The notes beneath the pieces are model-generated. The model was not told the origin of the DNA and searched no databases. It was given only the letters and a program-made list of their open reading frames with translations. A program made the position numbers and the translations under genes. This document shows, in pieces, positions 8,091 to 16,575 of a DNA stretch of 64,000 nucleotides. The stretch's first letter is position 1. Every line of letters starts with the position of its first letter. This stretch comes from Hahella chejuensis KCTC 2396 (GTDB lineage: Bacteria > Pseudomonadota > Gammaproteobacteria > Pseudomonadales > Oleiphilaceae): assembly GCF_000012985.1 (NCBI RefSeq), contig NC_007645.1:744001-808000 (forward strand). Direction: 5' to 3'.

Positions 8091-9458
8091 ATGAGAAAAC
8101 TTCCACTTCTGCTGGGCGGTCTGCTGTGCATGGCCGGTCCTGTTTGGGCCTCTGAAGGAGGCATGTTCGTCCTCGACGCCACTGACTCACCCAAGGCGAT
8201 ACTCGCCGTCATAATTTTTATCGTCGCTTATATCGCCGTCATGGCGGAAGAAGTATTGCATTTAAGGAAATCCAAGCCGGTTATTTTCGCCGCTGGATTA
8301 ATCTGGGTCCTGGTGGCCAGCGTGGCTCAGGACATGGGACGCAGCGATGACGAAATCCACAACGCCGTCTCTCACAATTTGTTGGAGTACGGCGCTTTAT
8401 TCTTATTTCTATTGGTGGCGATGACTTTCATCAATGCGATGGAAGAGCGCCATGTCTTCGAGTCCTTACGCTCGTATCTGGTGCACAAGGGCATGAGCTA
8501 TCGTAAGCTGTTCTGGGTTACCGGATGGCTGGCGTTTTTCATTTCGCCAGTGGCGGATAACCTCACCACCGCGTTGTTGATGGGCGCCGTCATCATGGCG
8601 GTGGGGGGCAGAGATACTCGATTTGTCTCTTTGGCCATGGTCAATGTGGTGGTGGGCGCTAACGCAGGTGGGGCGTTCAGTCCTTTTGGGGACATTACGA
8701 CGTTGATGGTGTGGGCGTCCAAGAAAGTTCAGTTTGAAGAGTTTTTTGCGCTGTTCATTCCTTCCGTGCTGAATTTTGTAACACCCGCGCTGATCATGAA
8801 CTTTTTCCTGCCTAATGGCGTTCCTTCCGGACATGGTGGGCTGGTTCCAATCAAGCGAGGAGGCCTACGCATCTGCGCCTTGTTCCTACTCACCATTGCA
8901 ACGGCGGTCTGCTTTGAGCGCTTTTTCCATCTGCCGCCGTTTCTCGGCATGATGACCGGTATGTCCGTACTCATGTTTTTCGCTTATTTTCTACGTAAAA
9001 CCGGCACGGTGGAGGATGATATCCAGTTTGATATTTTCCGAAGAGTGGCGCGTGCGGAGTGGGACACGTTACTGTTCTTTTTCGGTGTTATCTTCTGTGT
9101 GGGCGGCCTGGCGACGTTGGGCTATCTGCAGATGATGTCCCATGGCATGTACGATAACTGGGGGCCAACGATCGCGAATATTGTGGCGGGAACTATTTCT
9201 GCGGTCGTGGATAATATTCCGGTGATGTTCGCGATTATTTCCATGGAGCCGGATATGGATGTCAGCCAATGGCTGTTGATCACGCTTACTGCGGGAGTGG
9301 GAGGCAGCCTGCTCTCTATCGGTTCTGCGGCCGGGGTGGCGTTGATGGGGCAGTCAAAAGGCAGCTATACCTTCTTGTCCCATCTGAAATGGTCCTGGGC
9401 TATCTTGATCGGCTACGGCGTATCTATCGCCGCGCATCTGGCTATCAATGGAACCTGA
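8091..9458 (+). CDS. nhaD: Sodium/proton antiporter NhaD
   Basis: Inner-membrane Na+(Li+)/H+ antiporter of the ArsB/NhaD superfamily. The 455-residue protein opens with a signal-like hydrophobic stretch ending WASEGG, then about 12 membrane helices. Family landmarks include the early segment around AVMAEEVLHLRKSKP, PVADNLTTALLMG and, in the second half, AVVDNIPVMFAI, the paired DN motifs of the two inverted halves. It lies between a 429-base non-coding region and the first copy of the 122-bp hairpin element. Together with Mrp (51.5-57.3 kb) and the Kef-type antiporter (24-25.9 kb) it points to control of sodium and pH in a saline habitat. Confidence 0.92.
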   Translation: MRKLPLLLGGLLCMAGPVWASEGGMFVLDATDSPKAILAVIIFIVAYIAVMAEEVLHLRKSKPVIFAAGLIWVLVASVAQDMGRSDDEIHNAVSHNLLEYGALFLFLLVAMTFINAMEERHVFESLRSYLVHKGMSYRKLFWVTGWLAFFISPVADNLTTALLMGAVIMAVGGRDTRFVSLAMVNVVVGANAGGAFSPFGDITTLMVWASKKVQFEEFFALFIPSVLNFVTPALIMNFFLPNGVPSGHGGLVPIKRGGLRICALFLLTIATAVCFERFFHLPPFLGMMTGMSVLMFFAYFLRKTGTVEDDIQFDIFRRVARAEWDTLLFFFGVIFCVGGLATLGYLQMMSHGMYDNWGPTIANIVAGTISAVVDNIPVMFAIISMEPDMDVSQWLLITLTAGVGGSLLSIGSAAGVALMGQSKGSYTFLSHLKWSWAILIGYGVSIAAHLAINGT

Positions 9459-9486
9459 AAGGCCTGTGTGGCGACGAGCTGCCGGA

Positions 9487-9608
9487 CTAATAGTCTGGCG
9501 CATGGATGCGCCTGCGCGGCTGTTAGCCGCGGGAGACAGGGCCTGACCTGTGCAGGCCCTGTCGTTGCAGACAAGTAGAAGGAAGCTATTTGTCTGCCTG
9601 ATTAATAG
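9487..9608 (+). repeat. 122-bp multi-hairpin element, copy 1
   Basis: Intergenic element between nhaD and the hydrolase gene, matching copy 2 (10986-11107) at 108 of 122 bases without gaps. It folds into four successive stems: 6 bp at 9498-9511, 7 bp at 9515-9531, 11 bp at 9535-9563 with a 7-base loop, and 11 bp at 9568-9596 with a 7-base loop and one G-T wobble. The two ends form an imperfect inverted repeat (TTAATA-like). It starts 28 bases after the nhaD stop codon. It is most like a non-autonomous MITE or BIME-type repeat, and may also act as terminator or mRNA stabiliser. Confidence 0.85.
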
Positions 9609-9641
9609 CATGGAACACACTGAGACTAGAGAACCTTCGCC

Positions 9642-10538
9642 ATGTCCCCGTCCCCTGAAATCTTATCGGTCAGTAGCCAGGACCAAGTACATTCCACGCT
9701 GTCTCTCTATCGCACAGAGGATGCATTGGCTCCAGTGGTTGTCTGTATGCCCGCTATGGGCGTGCGAGCCAGCTTCTATGCGCCTTTGGCGGAGGCGCTG
9801 TCCGCGCGCGGCCTGCACTGCGCAACGGCGGACCTGCGCGGACATGGCGGCAGCTCAGTGCGCGCATCCCGGCGCACTAATTTCGGTTACTACGAAATGA
9901 TTCAGTATGACTGGCCGGCAGTGTTGGACTGTGTGAGGCTTCATTTACCGGATTCACCGATCTGGCTGCTTGGCCACAGTCTGGGCGGTCAACTGAGCGC
10001 CCTTTACATGGCGGAGCAGCCGGGGTCCGTAGCAGGCCTGATTTTACTGGCTTCCTGTAATGTCTATTACAAAGGTTACGCCAAACCTTTGAGGACTCTC
10101 GTCAGCACGCAATTTCTTCGCGGCGTCAGCGAAGTACTGGGTTATTTGCCAGGGGATCGCATTGGTTTCGCAGGGCGGGAGGCGCGTCGCCTTATTCGCG
10201 ATTGGGCGCGTAATGCTCGCACTGGTGATTATTACCCGGAGCGCAGCCCTATTAATTATGAGCGTCTTTTGGAGGCGGTCACCAAGCCTGTGCTGGCGAT
10301 TTCATTCGAGTCCGATGAACTGGCTCCGGCTGAAGCCGTAGCGAACTTGTATTGCAAAATGCCTTCAGCGGAGGTAACGCATTGGCGTCTGACGAATGCG
10401 GATTTTGGCGGCGCCTGCGTTGGGCACTTCAATTGGATCAAACACTCCGAGAACTTGGCGCAGCGTTTAGGCGGTTGGCTGAATGAGCGTAATGCCTTAC
10501 ACCCTGAGTCGACGTTGACGGCCCCGCAGGAAAGCTAA
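9642..10538 (+). CDS. Alpha/beta-fold hydrolase
   Basis: A 298-residue cytoplasmic alpha/beta hydrolase. The nucleophile elbow GHSLGG starts at residue 111, placing the catalytic serine at 113. An oxyanion region CMPAMGVRASFY lies near residue 37, the DLRGHGGS loop near 66, an acidic candidate in SFESDELAP near 224, and a histidine in VGHFNWI near the C-terminus that would complete the triad. The overall pattern recalls the predicted hydrolases of COG4757. The substrate is unknown. The start lacks a strong ribosome site. It faces the HIT gene tail to tail across a palindromic hairpin. Confidence 0.8.
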   Translation: MSPSPEILSVSSQDQVHSTLSLYRTEDALAPVVVCMPAMGVRASFYAPLAEALSARGLHCATADLRGHGGSSVRASRRTNFGYYEMIQYDWPAVLDCVRLHLPDSPIWLLGHSLGGQLSALYMAEQPGSVAGLILLASCNVYYKGYAKPLRTLVSTQFLRGVSEVLGYLPGDRIGFAGREARRLIRDWARNARTGDYYPERSPINYERLLEAVTKPVLAISFESDELAPAEAVANLYCKMPSAEVTHWRLTNADFGGACVGHFNWIKHSENLAQRLGGWLNERNALHPESTLTAPQES

Positions 10539-10564
10539 CAGGGTAAGCCCGCGCCTTACCCTGT
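10538..10564. terminator. Bidirectional hairpin between convergent genes
   Basis: A perfect 10-bp stem (10538-10547 with 10555-10564) and a 7-base loop lie between the hydrolase (plus) and HIT (minus) genes. No clear T run, so termination is inferred from position and stem strength. Confidence 0.6.
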
Positions 10565-10585
10565 CCATAGCTTGAAAAGGCAGGC

Positions 10586-10948
10586 CTAGACTTTGAGTTT
10601 GTCCGTATAGGGCGGCCAGCCCAGAGGTTTCCCCGCCAGCACATGGAGGTGAATATGGAAAACGGTTTGGCCTGCGCTTTCGTTACAGTTCATCACCACC
10701 CGGTAGCCGTCGTCGGCGAACCCTTTTTCTTTGGCGATTTTGGCGGCGGCGATGTACAAGTGGCCCACTAACTCCCGGTCTTGTTCTTCAATATCGTTGA
10801 TCGTGGCGATGGACTTTTTGGGAATGACCAGAAAGTGCACCGGCGCCTGGGGGTTGATATCGTTGAACGCCAGACAGAATTCATCCTCGTAGATAATATC
10901 GGCGGGGATTTCCCGTTTGATGATTTTGCTGAAAATCGTTTCAGACAT
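10586..10948 (-). CDS. HIT family (HinT-like) nucleotide hydrolase
   Basis: A 120-residue histidine triad protein that should hydrolyse nucleoside phosphoramidates or related adenylated compounds in the cytoplasm. The triad HIHLH is at residues 98-102, followed by the HinT-type AGKPLGWPP tail. The start SETIFSKIIKREIPAD is the family's normal N-terminus and has AAAGGATG 6 bases upstream. A GTG-type extension to 11002 would run into the 122-bp repeat and is rejected. Read in the minus direction it follows ubiF, with repeat copy 2 in the gap, so it may be cotranscribed through that element or isolated by it. Confidence 0.92.
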   Translation of the reverse strand: MSETIFSKIIKREIPADIIYEDEFCLAFNDINPQAPVHFLVIPKKSIATINDIEEQDRELVGHLYIAAAKIAKEKGFADDGYRVVMNCNESAGQTVFHIHLHVLAGKPLGWPPYTDKLKV

Positions 10949-10985
10949 GGTCTTGCATCCTTTGGCTGGGTTACTTGTTGAGATG

Positions 10986-11107
10986 TTAATAATCAGACGC
11001 ATGGATGCGCCTGCGCGGCGGCTAGCCGCGGGAGACAGTGCCTGACATGGGCAGGCGCTGTCGTTGCGGACAAATAGAAGGAAGCTATTTGTCCGCCTGA
11101 TTAATAA
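10986..11107 (+). repeat. 122-bp multi-hairpin element, copy 2
   Basis: Second full copy of the element at 9487-9608, in the same orientation. Its fourth stem reads CGGACAAATAG against CTATTTGTCCG, where copy 1 has CAGACAAGTAG against CTATTTGTCTG: the second base pair changed from A-T to G-C on both arms together. The third stem retains pairing by a T-G wobble. The ends TTAATAATCAG and CTGATTAATAA form a better terminal inverted repeat than in copy 1. The right end overlaps the last codons of ubiF and includes its stop codon. Relative to the flanking minus-strand genes it is antisense. Confidence 0.85.
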
Positions 11108-12387
11108 CGCGTCAGCGGACGTTCCGCCTCGGCGCCATTCAGTCCCATTGCATAGGCGACGACCTTGCGCTTCGCCGGTCCCAACAAGCCAGCGAGGCCA
11201 AGACCAAGGTTGCGCGCCAACTTCACAGGGGCCAGATTGTTGCTGAAGGCGTAATAAAAACCATCCATCAGCGTCATCATTTTAAGATTCTCTCCCCGGC
11301 GCAATCGTTCATACTGGCGGAGCGTCTCAAGGTCTCCAATGTCCGGGCCACGTTCAGCGGCTTGCCGAATGACTTCCGCAAGGGCGGCGGCGTCCTGAAA
11401 ACCCAGGTTTACTCCCTGTCCCGCCAGAGGATTTATCGTATGCGCTGCGTCTCCCGCCAGCGCGACGCCCTTCGCCACATAGTGTTGGGCGTGCCGTTTC
11501 ACCAGTGGGAATGAGCCTTTGCCGAGCACATGGAGCAGCTCCGGTAACTGCCGGGGAAACTCTTTGCGCAGAGCACGGAGAAAATCGTCTTGAGAGAGTT
11601 GTTGTAAAGCCTTTAACTTGGCGGGCTGGTCGTACCAGACCAGTGAGGCGTAGGCGACGCCGTCAATGGCGCACAAAGGCAAAAACGCCAGTGGCCCATG
11701 GGGCCGGAACGCCTGCCAGGTAATGTCCTGAGGCTCTCCTGCTATGGCTACGCTGATCACCAGGGCATGCTGCTCATAGGCGTCGCTGAGCAGCCCAAGC
11801 TGCGCTTGCTCCCGAACCATGGAGGAGCCTCCGTCTGCGCCGACGATCAGGCGTCCGCGCAGTATGCTCTGATCGTCCAGCGTGACTTCGGGAAACGTTT
11901 CGCGAAAGTTGATGGCGCGAATGCGTCGCCCGCTGATTAGCGTTGTGTTTTCCGCTTGCTCGACCACGCGCAGCAGGGCTAATTGAATGACCCGGTTCTC
12001 AACGATATGACCGAGATGAGTGTGGCCGACCTGACGAGAATCGAACTCTGTTTTATTCACCACTGACGAAAGCCGCTCGCCAAGGGGATTACCCAGCTTT
12101 TCCCAAACAGCCAGGCGCTGATAGGGGTGGGCGCGCATCTGCAGCACGCGCTCCCAGGCGCCAAGTTGGGTCAGGAATTTCTCGCTGGCGAAGTTGATGG
12201 CGGATACTCGCAGGTCCGGCGTCTCGTCAGGGTTGAAAGGGACGGGCGGCTCCCTCTCAATAACCGCGATTCTTAACACCGTGTTCTTTAACGCCGCGGC
12301 GATGGCTGCGCCGACCATACCTCCACCGACGATAATAACGTCATAGTCAGGGGTGTCGCTGGGTTGGGAAGAAGCCTTGTCTGTCAT
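11101..12387 (-). CDS. ubiF: Ubiquinone biosynthesis flavin hydroxylase UbiF
   Basis: FAD-dependent monooxygenase of the UbiH/UbiF/COQ6 family, 428 residues against about 390 for E. coli UbiF. The FAD-binding GGGMVGAA is at residues 21-28, an arginine-bearing PDLRVSAI follows near 60, the DG motif IVGADGGSS is near 185, and the second FAD motif GDAAHTINPLAGQG is near 310. The stretches MRAHPYQRLAVWE and AFSNNLAPVKLARNLG closely recall E. coli UbiF, favouring the C6 hydroxylation of the ubiquinone ring over UbiH activity. The stop codon lies inside repeat copy 2. No strong ribosome site precedes the ATG. UbiA is encoded at 23-24 kb. Confidence 0.85.
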   Translation of the reverse strand: MTDKASSQPSDTPDYDVIIVGGGMVGAAIAAALKNTVLRIAVIEREPPVPFNPDETPDLRVSAINFASEKFLTQLGAWERVLQMRAHPYQRLAVWEKLGNPLGERLSSVVNKTEFDSRQVGHTHLGHIVENRVIQLALLRVVEQAENTTLISGRRIRAINFRETFPEVTLDDQSILRGRLIVGADGGSSMVREQAQLGLLSDAYEQHALVISVAIAGEPQDITWQAFRPHGPLAFLPLCAIDGVAYASLVWYDQPAKLKALQQLSQDDFLRALRKEFPRQLPELLHVLGKGSFPLVKRHAQHYVAKGVALAGDAAHTINPLAGQGVNLGFQDAAALAEVIRQAAERGPDIGDLETLRQYERLRRGENLKMMTLMDGFYYAFSNNLAPVKLARNLGLGLAGLLGPAKRKVVAYAMGLNGAEAERPLTRY

Positions 12388-12487
12388 AGTAGTATCAATG
12401 CGTTGCGGGCGGCTGGATAAGCCGGGAGCCTAATGATAGAGGAAGTGGGAAGGGGACTGCAAAGCCTCGGCGCCTGCGTTGGAGACC

Positions 12488-13285
12488 TTATTCGTCCGCC
12501 ATGGAAGGGGGCGTATGGGTAAGGATATCCAATGGACTCTCGGCTATGCCGTAGCGTCGGTATATGGTCGCCACCCATCCGCTTTGCAAAAGCTCCGCCA
12601 GGGCGGCGTTGAAGTCGGCGACGATGACTTCGGCGTTGTCCAGGTTGCGACGCACCCCCATATGCAAGGGGCGATGCACCAGGGGGAGAGGCAGTATTTT
12701 CAGGCTTTCGCTAAGCCTTTCATCATGGTTGATGAGGTTTTGTAGAATTCTGACATCCTCTACGGTCAGATCCAGACGCCCGACAGCCGTCATGTTGAGG
12801 GCGCTCTCCGTTGTGTTGACTGTGACCTTGTTCAGTGATGTAGAGAAATCAAACGGACTCCAAAAGCGGGCGCCTTGGCGCACGCCAATGCGGGCGCTGG
12901 TAAGATCGCTCAGGCGCGAAGGTTTGAATGTGCTTTCTGTCGGTGTGGCGAAGCCAATGACGTTGACATAATAAGGGGAAGAAAAGACAAAGACTTCTTC
13001 TCTTTCCAGGGTCCACCAAAGCCCAATCATGACATCGACTTCTCTGAATTCCGCTGCGCGCAACAGACGTGGCCAGGGCAAAATCTTAATTTGCACTGGA
13101 TAGCCTGCTTTATGGAAGGCGGATTCCACGATTTCCGTGGCCAGGCCGCGGTGAGGCTGGTCTTCATCCAAGTAGGGCGGCCAGGGAGGACCGCCCAGGA
13201 CCAGAGTCGGTTTCTCCGCGTTGGCGAAGCCCGCATGCAGCCATAACGCCGCCAGCGCTAGCGTCAGATATTTATATATCGGCAA
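12488..13285 (-). CDS. Periplasmic solute-binding protein, family 3
   Basis: A 265-residue exported protein of the SBP_bac_3 type, related to amino-acid-binding proteins. A signal peptide covers about residues 1-23 (ending FANA). The mature part carries the GGPPWPPYLDE and GLATEIVESAF motifs common in this family's subgroup without a linked ABC transporter, and no transporter genes are nearby. The role may be sensing or binding rather than import. The apparent start is a TTG with only a weak ribosome site; no ATG lies in frame before the signal peptide, and a CTG about 50 bases upstream is an alternative. It lies between ubiF and the YbaK-type gene on the minus strand. Confidence 0.75.
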   Translation of the reverse strand: MPIYKYLTLALAALWLHAGFANAEKPTLVLGGPPWPPYLDEDQPHRGLATEIVESAFHKAGYPVQIKILPWPRLLRAAEFREVDVMIGLWWTLEREEVFVFSSPYYVNVIGFATPTESTFKPSRLSDLTSARIGVRQGARFWSPFDFSTSLNKVTVNTTESALNMTAVGRLDLTVEDVRILQNLINHDERLSESLKILPLPLVHRPLHMGVRRNLDNAEVIVADFNAALAELLQSGWVATIYRRYGIAESPLDILTHTPPSMADE

Positions 13286-13326
13286 CGCTGCCGGAGTACG
13301 CTGGCGAATATTGAAGGCTCCAGGTG

Positions 13327-13854
13327 TCAGGCGTGCCTGTGGGCGCGTTTGCGGCCTTGTCGCACACGTTGTAGCGGTGGACTGTTAGGCTGAACGAACC
13401 CTTCATTCATGATCAGTGGCCGCGCTAATTCGACATACGCGCTCATGGACATGCGCAGAATCTCACTGTGAGTGCCCGCGCTGAAGGCGATTTCTTCATT
13501 ATTGCGCAGATGCTCGTCCATATAGACGGACATGCCGTACAGATTGCCGAAAGGAGGGATAGCGCCGACTTCACATTCCGCAAAATGGTCTTTGAAGTCT
13601 TCTTCGTCCGCCAATTCTATAAAATCCGTACCCATCGCACGCATGAAGCGGTCCCAGCGAATGCGCGATGTGGCGGGCATAACCGCCATCGCGAACTTGC
13701 CGTCCATCATGACAATCACGGTTTTTGCGAGCATCTTCCCGCAGATATGCGCGGACTGAGCAATCTCCTGGGCGGTATAAGCGGGGGAGTGCTGTATCGA
13801 CACATACCGGACTTGGTGTCCATCGAGGAAGTTCTTCAGAGATTGTACAGGCAT
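13327..13854 (-). CDS. YbaK/EbsC-type aminoacyl-tRNA deacylase
   Basis: A 175-residue protein of the YbaK/ProX family, which hydrolyses mischarged tRNAs. Seen features are YTAQEIAQSAHI near residue 25, the lysine of AKTVIVMMDGK used in the active site, and GAIPPFG near residue 98, all characteristic. A short basic tail (RQGRKRAHRHA) extends past the domain. The specific tRNA edited cannot be read from the sequence. It is 41 bases upstream of the binding-protein gene on the minus strand. Confidence 0.85.
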   Translation of the reverse strand: MPVQSLKNFLDGHQVRYVSIQHSPAYTAQEIAQSAHICGKMLAKTVIVMMDGKFAMAVMPATSRIRWDRFMRAMGTDFIELADEEDFKDHFAECEVGAIPPFGNLYGMSVYMDEHLRNNEEIAFSAGTHSEILRMSMSAYVELARPLIMNEGFVQPNSPPLQRVRQGRKRAHRHA

Positions 13855-13968
13855 AAGCCACCTCCAGCCTGGATAAGAAACATTCGCTCTTATTAATTAA
13901 GATAGCCTATTAAGTTGCGATTGCAGCAAACAGAGGGACTGAAAGTTGGGAACTGGGTAACGGAAGGG

Positions 13969-14003
13969 AAAAAATTAAAGGGGAACCTGAGTTCCCCTTA
14001 ATT
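13969..14003 (-). terminator. Rho-independent terminator of the OmpA-like porin gene
   Basis: Read on the minus strand, an AGGGGAAC-type stem of 8 bp extended by A/T pairs (one bulge) with a 4-base loop is followed by TTTAATTTTTT. It lies just past the porin stop codon. Confidence 0.92.
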
Positions 14004-14026
14004 GGATTTATCTGGCGAACGAGCCG

Positions 14027-15313
14027 TTATTGATTGGTTTTAACGGTCGCTTCCACGACGCCGACAACGCGACGGTTGGCGCTGCGGCCATCCGCTGTAT
14101 TGTTGTCGCCGATTGGACGGGTTTCGCCATAGCCAACGCTGGAGATTCTCTCGCCAGCGATGCCGAAGCGCTCCACCACCATCTGACGCACAGCGCTGGC
14201 GCGCTTCTCGGACAGCTTCTGGTTGTAGGCGTCTTGGCCACGGTCGTCAGTGTGACCTTCCACAACGGCTTTAGTGTCTGGATACTGACGCATGAACTCC
14301 GCCAGTTTTTCCACTTCAGATACGAACTCATCTGTAATTGCGGCTGAGTTGGTCGGGAACGTCACGTTCAATGTAATGGTGACTGTTTCGCTCAGCTGGA
14401 TGCGGCAGCCGCGGTTATCCACTTTGGCGCCATAAGGCGTGTCTGGGCATGCGTCCAGGCCGTCAGTGATGCCGTCGCGGTCGGTATCCAGCGGGCAGCC
14501 TCTGCTGTCGACTTTAGCGGCAGCTGGAGAGTTCGGGCACTGGTCTTTTTCATTCGGCACGCCGTCTGCGTCATCATCGCCGACAACTGGGCAGCCCGTA
14601 GCGTCTACGCGCGCACCGGCTTTGGTGTTGGGGCACTGATCCTTGTCATCAGTCACGCCGTCGCCGTCCGCGTCGCCGATCACCTCACATCCGCGAGCAT
14701 CGACTGTGGCGCCGTAAGGCGTTCCAGGACAAGCGTCCTCATCGTCGTATACGCCGTCGCGGTCGCTATCTTTAGGCGCTGGCGCGGCGGAGGCGAACAT
14801 GTAGGTGAAACCCAGGTTCAACATGGCGTCTTTCGTTTCGTCTTCATCGCCATATACGCCGCGGGCGTCAAAGCGCACGTCCATGGAGTCGCTGATAGCA
14901 TGCTTGATGCCGGCGCCCAGATTGTACTGGGTTTCCTCGTCTTTGCCGCCGCCATCGTGTTTGAATCTATAATTGCCTGCGCCGCCGACTAGATATGGAC
15001 GCCAAGCTTCGCCCTGGTTGAAGTGGTAGAGCGCATCCACGCGATAGAACACGCTATCGAGGTAGCCGGCGTTATGCTTGCGTTCCAGGTCCGCGGCTCC
15101 AATCAGGACTTCTGCGGAAATGGCAGGGGTGAAGTTGTATCCCAAACCTGCGGCTAAACTGGGATCGTCTTCGATTTGGCGCTCATGGTCGAAAAAGGTA
15201 TAGCCGAGCAGGCCGGTGAAATAAGCGCCTTCTTCGCGACCGTCGGCGAACGCCGGCTGCGTGGAAGCAATAGCGCTCATCAGTAAAATGGATGGGAGTA
15301 GTTTTGCTTTCAT
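14027..15313 (-). CDS. OprF-like OmpA family outer-membrane porin
   Basis: A 428-residue outer-membrane protein. A signal peptide (about 1-22, ending PAFA) leads into an eight-strand OmpA-type beta barrel (to about 175), then about five calcium-binding thrombospondin type 3 units (DxDxDGVxD and CPxTPxGAxVDxxGC patterns, about 180-300), and a C-terminal OmpA peptidoglycan-binding domain with EGHTDDRGQDAYN near 365. This order matches Pseudomonas OprF. The ATG at 15313 has AGAGGTG upstream and opens the signal peptide; the frame stays open to 15421 but that extension is not used. It has its own strong terminator. Confidence 0.92.
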   Translation of the reverse strand: MKAKLLPSILLMSAIASTQPAFADGREEGAYFTGLLGYTFFDHERQIEDDPSLAAGLGYNFTPAISAEVLIGAADLERKHNAGYLDSVFYRVDALYHFNQGEAWRPYLVGGAGNYRFKHDGGGKDEETQYNLGAGIKHAISDSMDVRFDARGVYGDEDETKDAMLNLGFTYMFASAAPAPKDSDRDGVYDDEDACPGTPYGATVDARGCEVIGDADGDGVTDDKDQCPNTKAGARVDATGCPVVGDDDADGVPNEKDQCPNSPAAAKVDSRGCPLDTDRDGITDGLDACPDTPYGAKVDNRGCRIQLSETVTITLNVTFPTNSAAITDEFVSEVEKLAEFMRQYPDTKAVVEGHTDDRGQDAYNQKLSEKRASAVRQMVVERFGIAGERISSVGYGETRPIGDNNTADGRSANRRVVGVVEATVKTNQ

Positions 15314-15392
15314 TGCCACCTCTTTGTGTAATCTATACCCGGACCTTGTCGGCCCGGGGGAACTTTCCAAAATAAAACAGGGATTAAGGGAG

Positions 15393-16211
15393 TTATTGAG
15401 TTTCTTGATAAATGTGGACATCCCTTTGTGGGAACGGAATGGTGACGCCTTCTTCGTCGAAGCGTTTTTTCACATTCTCATGCATATCGAAATACAGCGG
15501 CCAATAGTCCGCAGTGGCGACCCAGGGACGCACAGCTAAATTGACGGAGCTGTCCGCCAGCGCCAATACGGCGATAACGGGAGCTGGGTCTTTCAATACG
15601 CGGGAGTCGGCTTCAAGCATTGATTTAATTATATTTTTCGCCTTGTCGATGTCGTCGCCGTAGCTGATGCCGAAAACCATGTCCACACGTCTGGTTGCTT
15701 CCGCTGCAATGTTGATCAAGGGGTTATTGGCCAGGTTGGAGTTGGGAATAATGACCCGGCGATTGTCCGGGGTCATCAAAATCGTCGTGAAGATCTGGAT
15801 TTCCCTGACCGTACCGATATAGCCAGCTCCATCTATCACATCGCCAACCTTAAAAGGCTTGAACACCAGGATCATAATGCCGCTGGCGAAGTTCGACAGG
15901 TTGCCCTGTAGAGCCAGGCCTATAGCCAGACCGGCGGCGCCTAAAACAGCGATAAAGGAAGTCGTTTCAATGCCCACCATTTGCGCCACGCTGACCAGCA
16001 ACATCGCCTTGAGGGCAACTGATGCAAGGCTGTGAACAAACTTGGTGAGTGTTGGATCAAACTTCTTCTGCAGGCGATCGTCAGTGAACTTGAGCGCCTT
16101 GCCGATCAGCCACATACCTACAATAAGAGTAATAATGGCGAGCAACAGTTGCGGCGCGTACTCCATCACCAATTCGACGCCCTTATCTAAATACTGATCT
16201 AGGTTCTCCAT
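15393..16211 (-). CDS. mscS: MscS-type small mechanosensitive channel
   Basis: A 272-residue inner-membrane channel that releases solutes when membrane tension rises after osmotic downshift. Three N-terminal membrane helices are visible, the third being the pore helix with the glycine/alanine packing AVLGAAGLAIGLALQG, followed by NFASGIMIL and the beta domain with the FKPFKVGDVI motif. The length is near E. coli MscS (286). It shares a 364-base divergent region with the methyltransferase gene. Confidence 0.95.
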   Translation of the reverse strand: MENLDQYLDKGVELVMEYAPQLLLAIITLIVGMWLIGKALKFTDDRLQKKFDPTLTKFVHSLASVALKAMLLVSVAQMVGIETTSFIAVLGAAGLAIGLALQGNLSNFASGIMILVFKPFKVGDVIDGAGYIGTVREIQIFTTILMTPDNRRVIIPNSNLANNPLINIAAEATRRVDMVFGISYGDDIDKAKNIIKSMLEADSRVLKDPAPVIAVLALADSSVNLAVRPWVATADYWPLYFDMHENVKKRFDEEGVTIPFPQRDVHIYQETQ

Positions 16212-16575
16212 TGAGGACTCCTTAGCGGTTTTAGTTCTTATGCGTCAGCGCCCGCCACCTGGGATGGGTGGGGTTGGGTATTGCGTTGCAAAGGATGACG
16301 GCGAGCGCGCGGACATTGAAGCCAGACTTGCGCTAGTCTAGCAGAAGCCGGCGCTCTGCCAAGCGCTTTTACGCCAAGAATCCTGGCCTTAGCCGCGCAA
16401 TAAGTGCATTTCCGTAGGCGTGACGAAAATCTGACGCAAATTCCAAGCTAGAGCTTACGAAAAGTTTTCATAACCGGATTCCCTCGATTTGGCGCTATTT
16501 GTGACATAATAGGCGCTATTTCCTGGAATTTTCGTCTTATTCGATAATCTACGTTCAGTAGCGGATTAACTTCTC
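16212..16575. other. Divergent intergenic region, mscS / methyltransferase
   Basis: No gene is visible in these 364 bases. They should hold the promoters of both flanking genes. The clearest signal is the 10-bp direct repeat listed separately at 16491-16521. A short palindrome-rich stretch occurs around 16333-16370. Confidence 0.5.
16491..16521 (+). promoter_or_regulatory. Direct repeat flanking a -10 element
   Basis: GGCGCTATTT occurs at 16491-16500 and again at 16512-16521, 21 bp apart, exactly two helical turns. Between them is TGTGACATAAT, with CATAAT a good -10 candidate for the methyltransferase gene. This geometry suggests a repressor operator; the factor is unknown. Confidence 0.4.
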
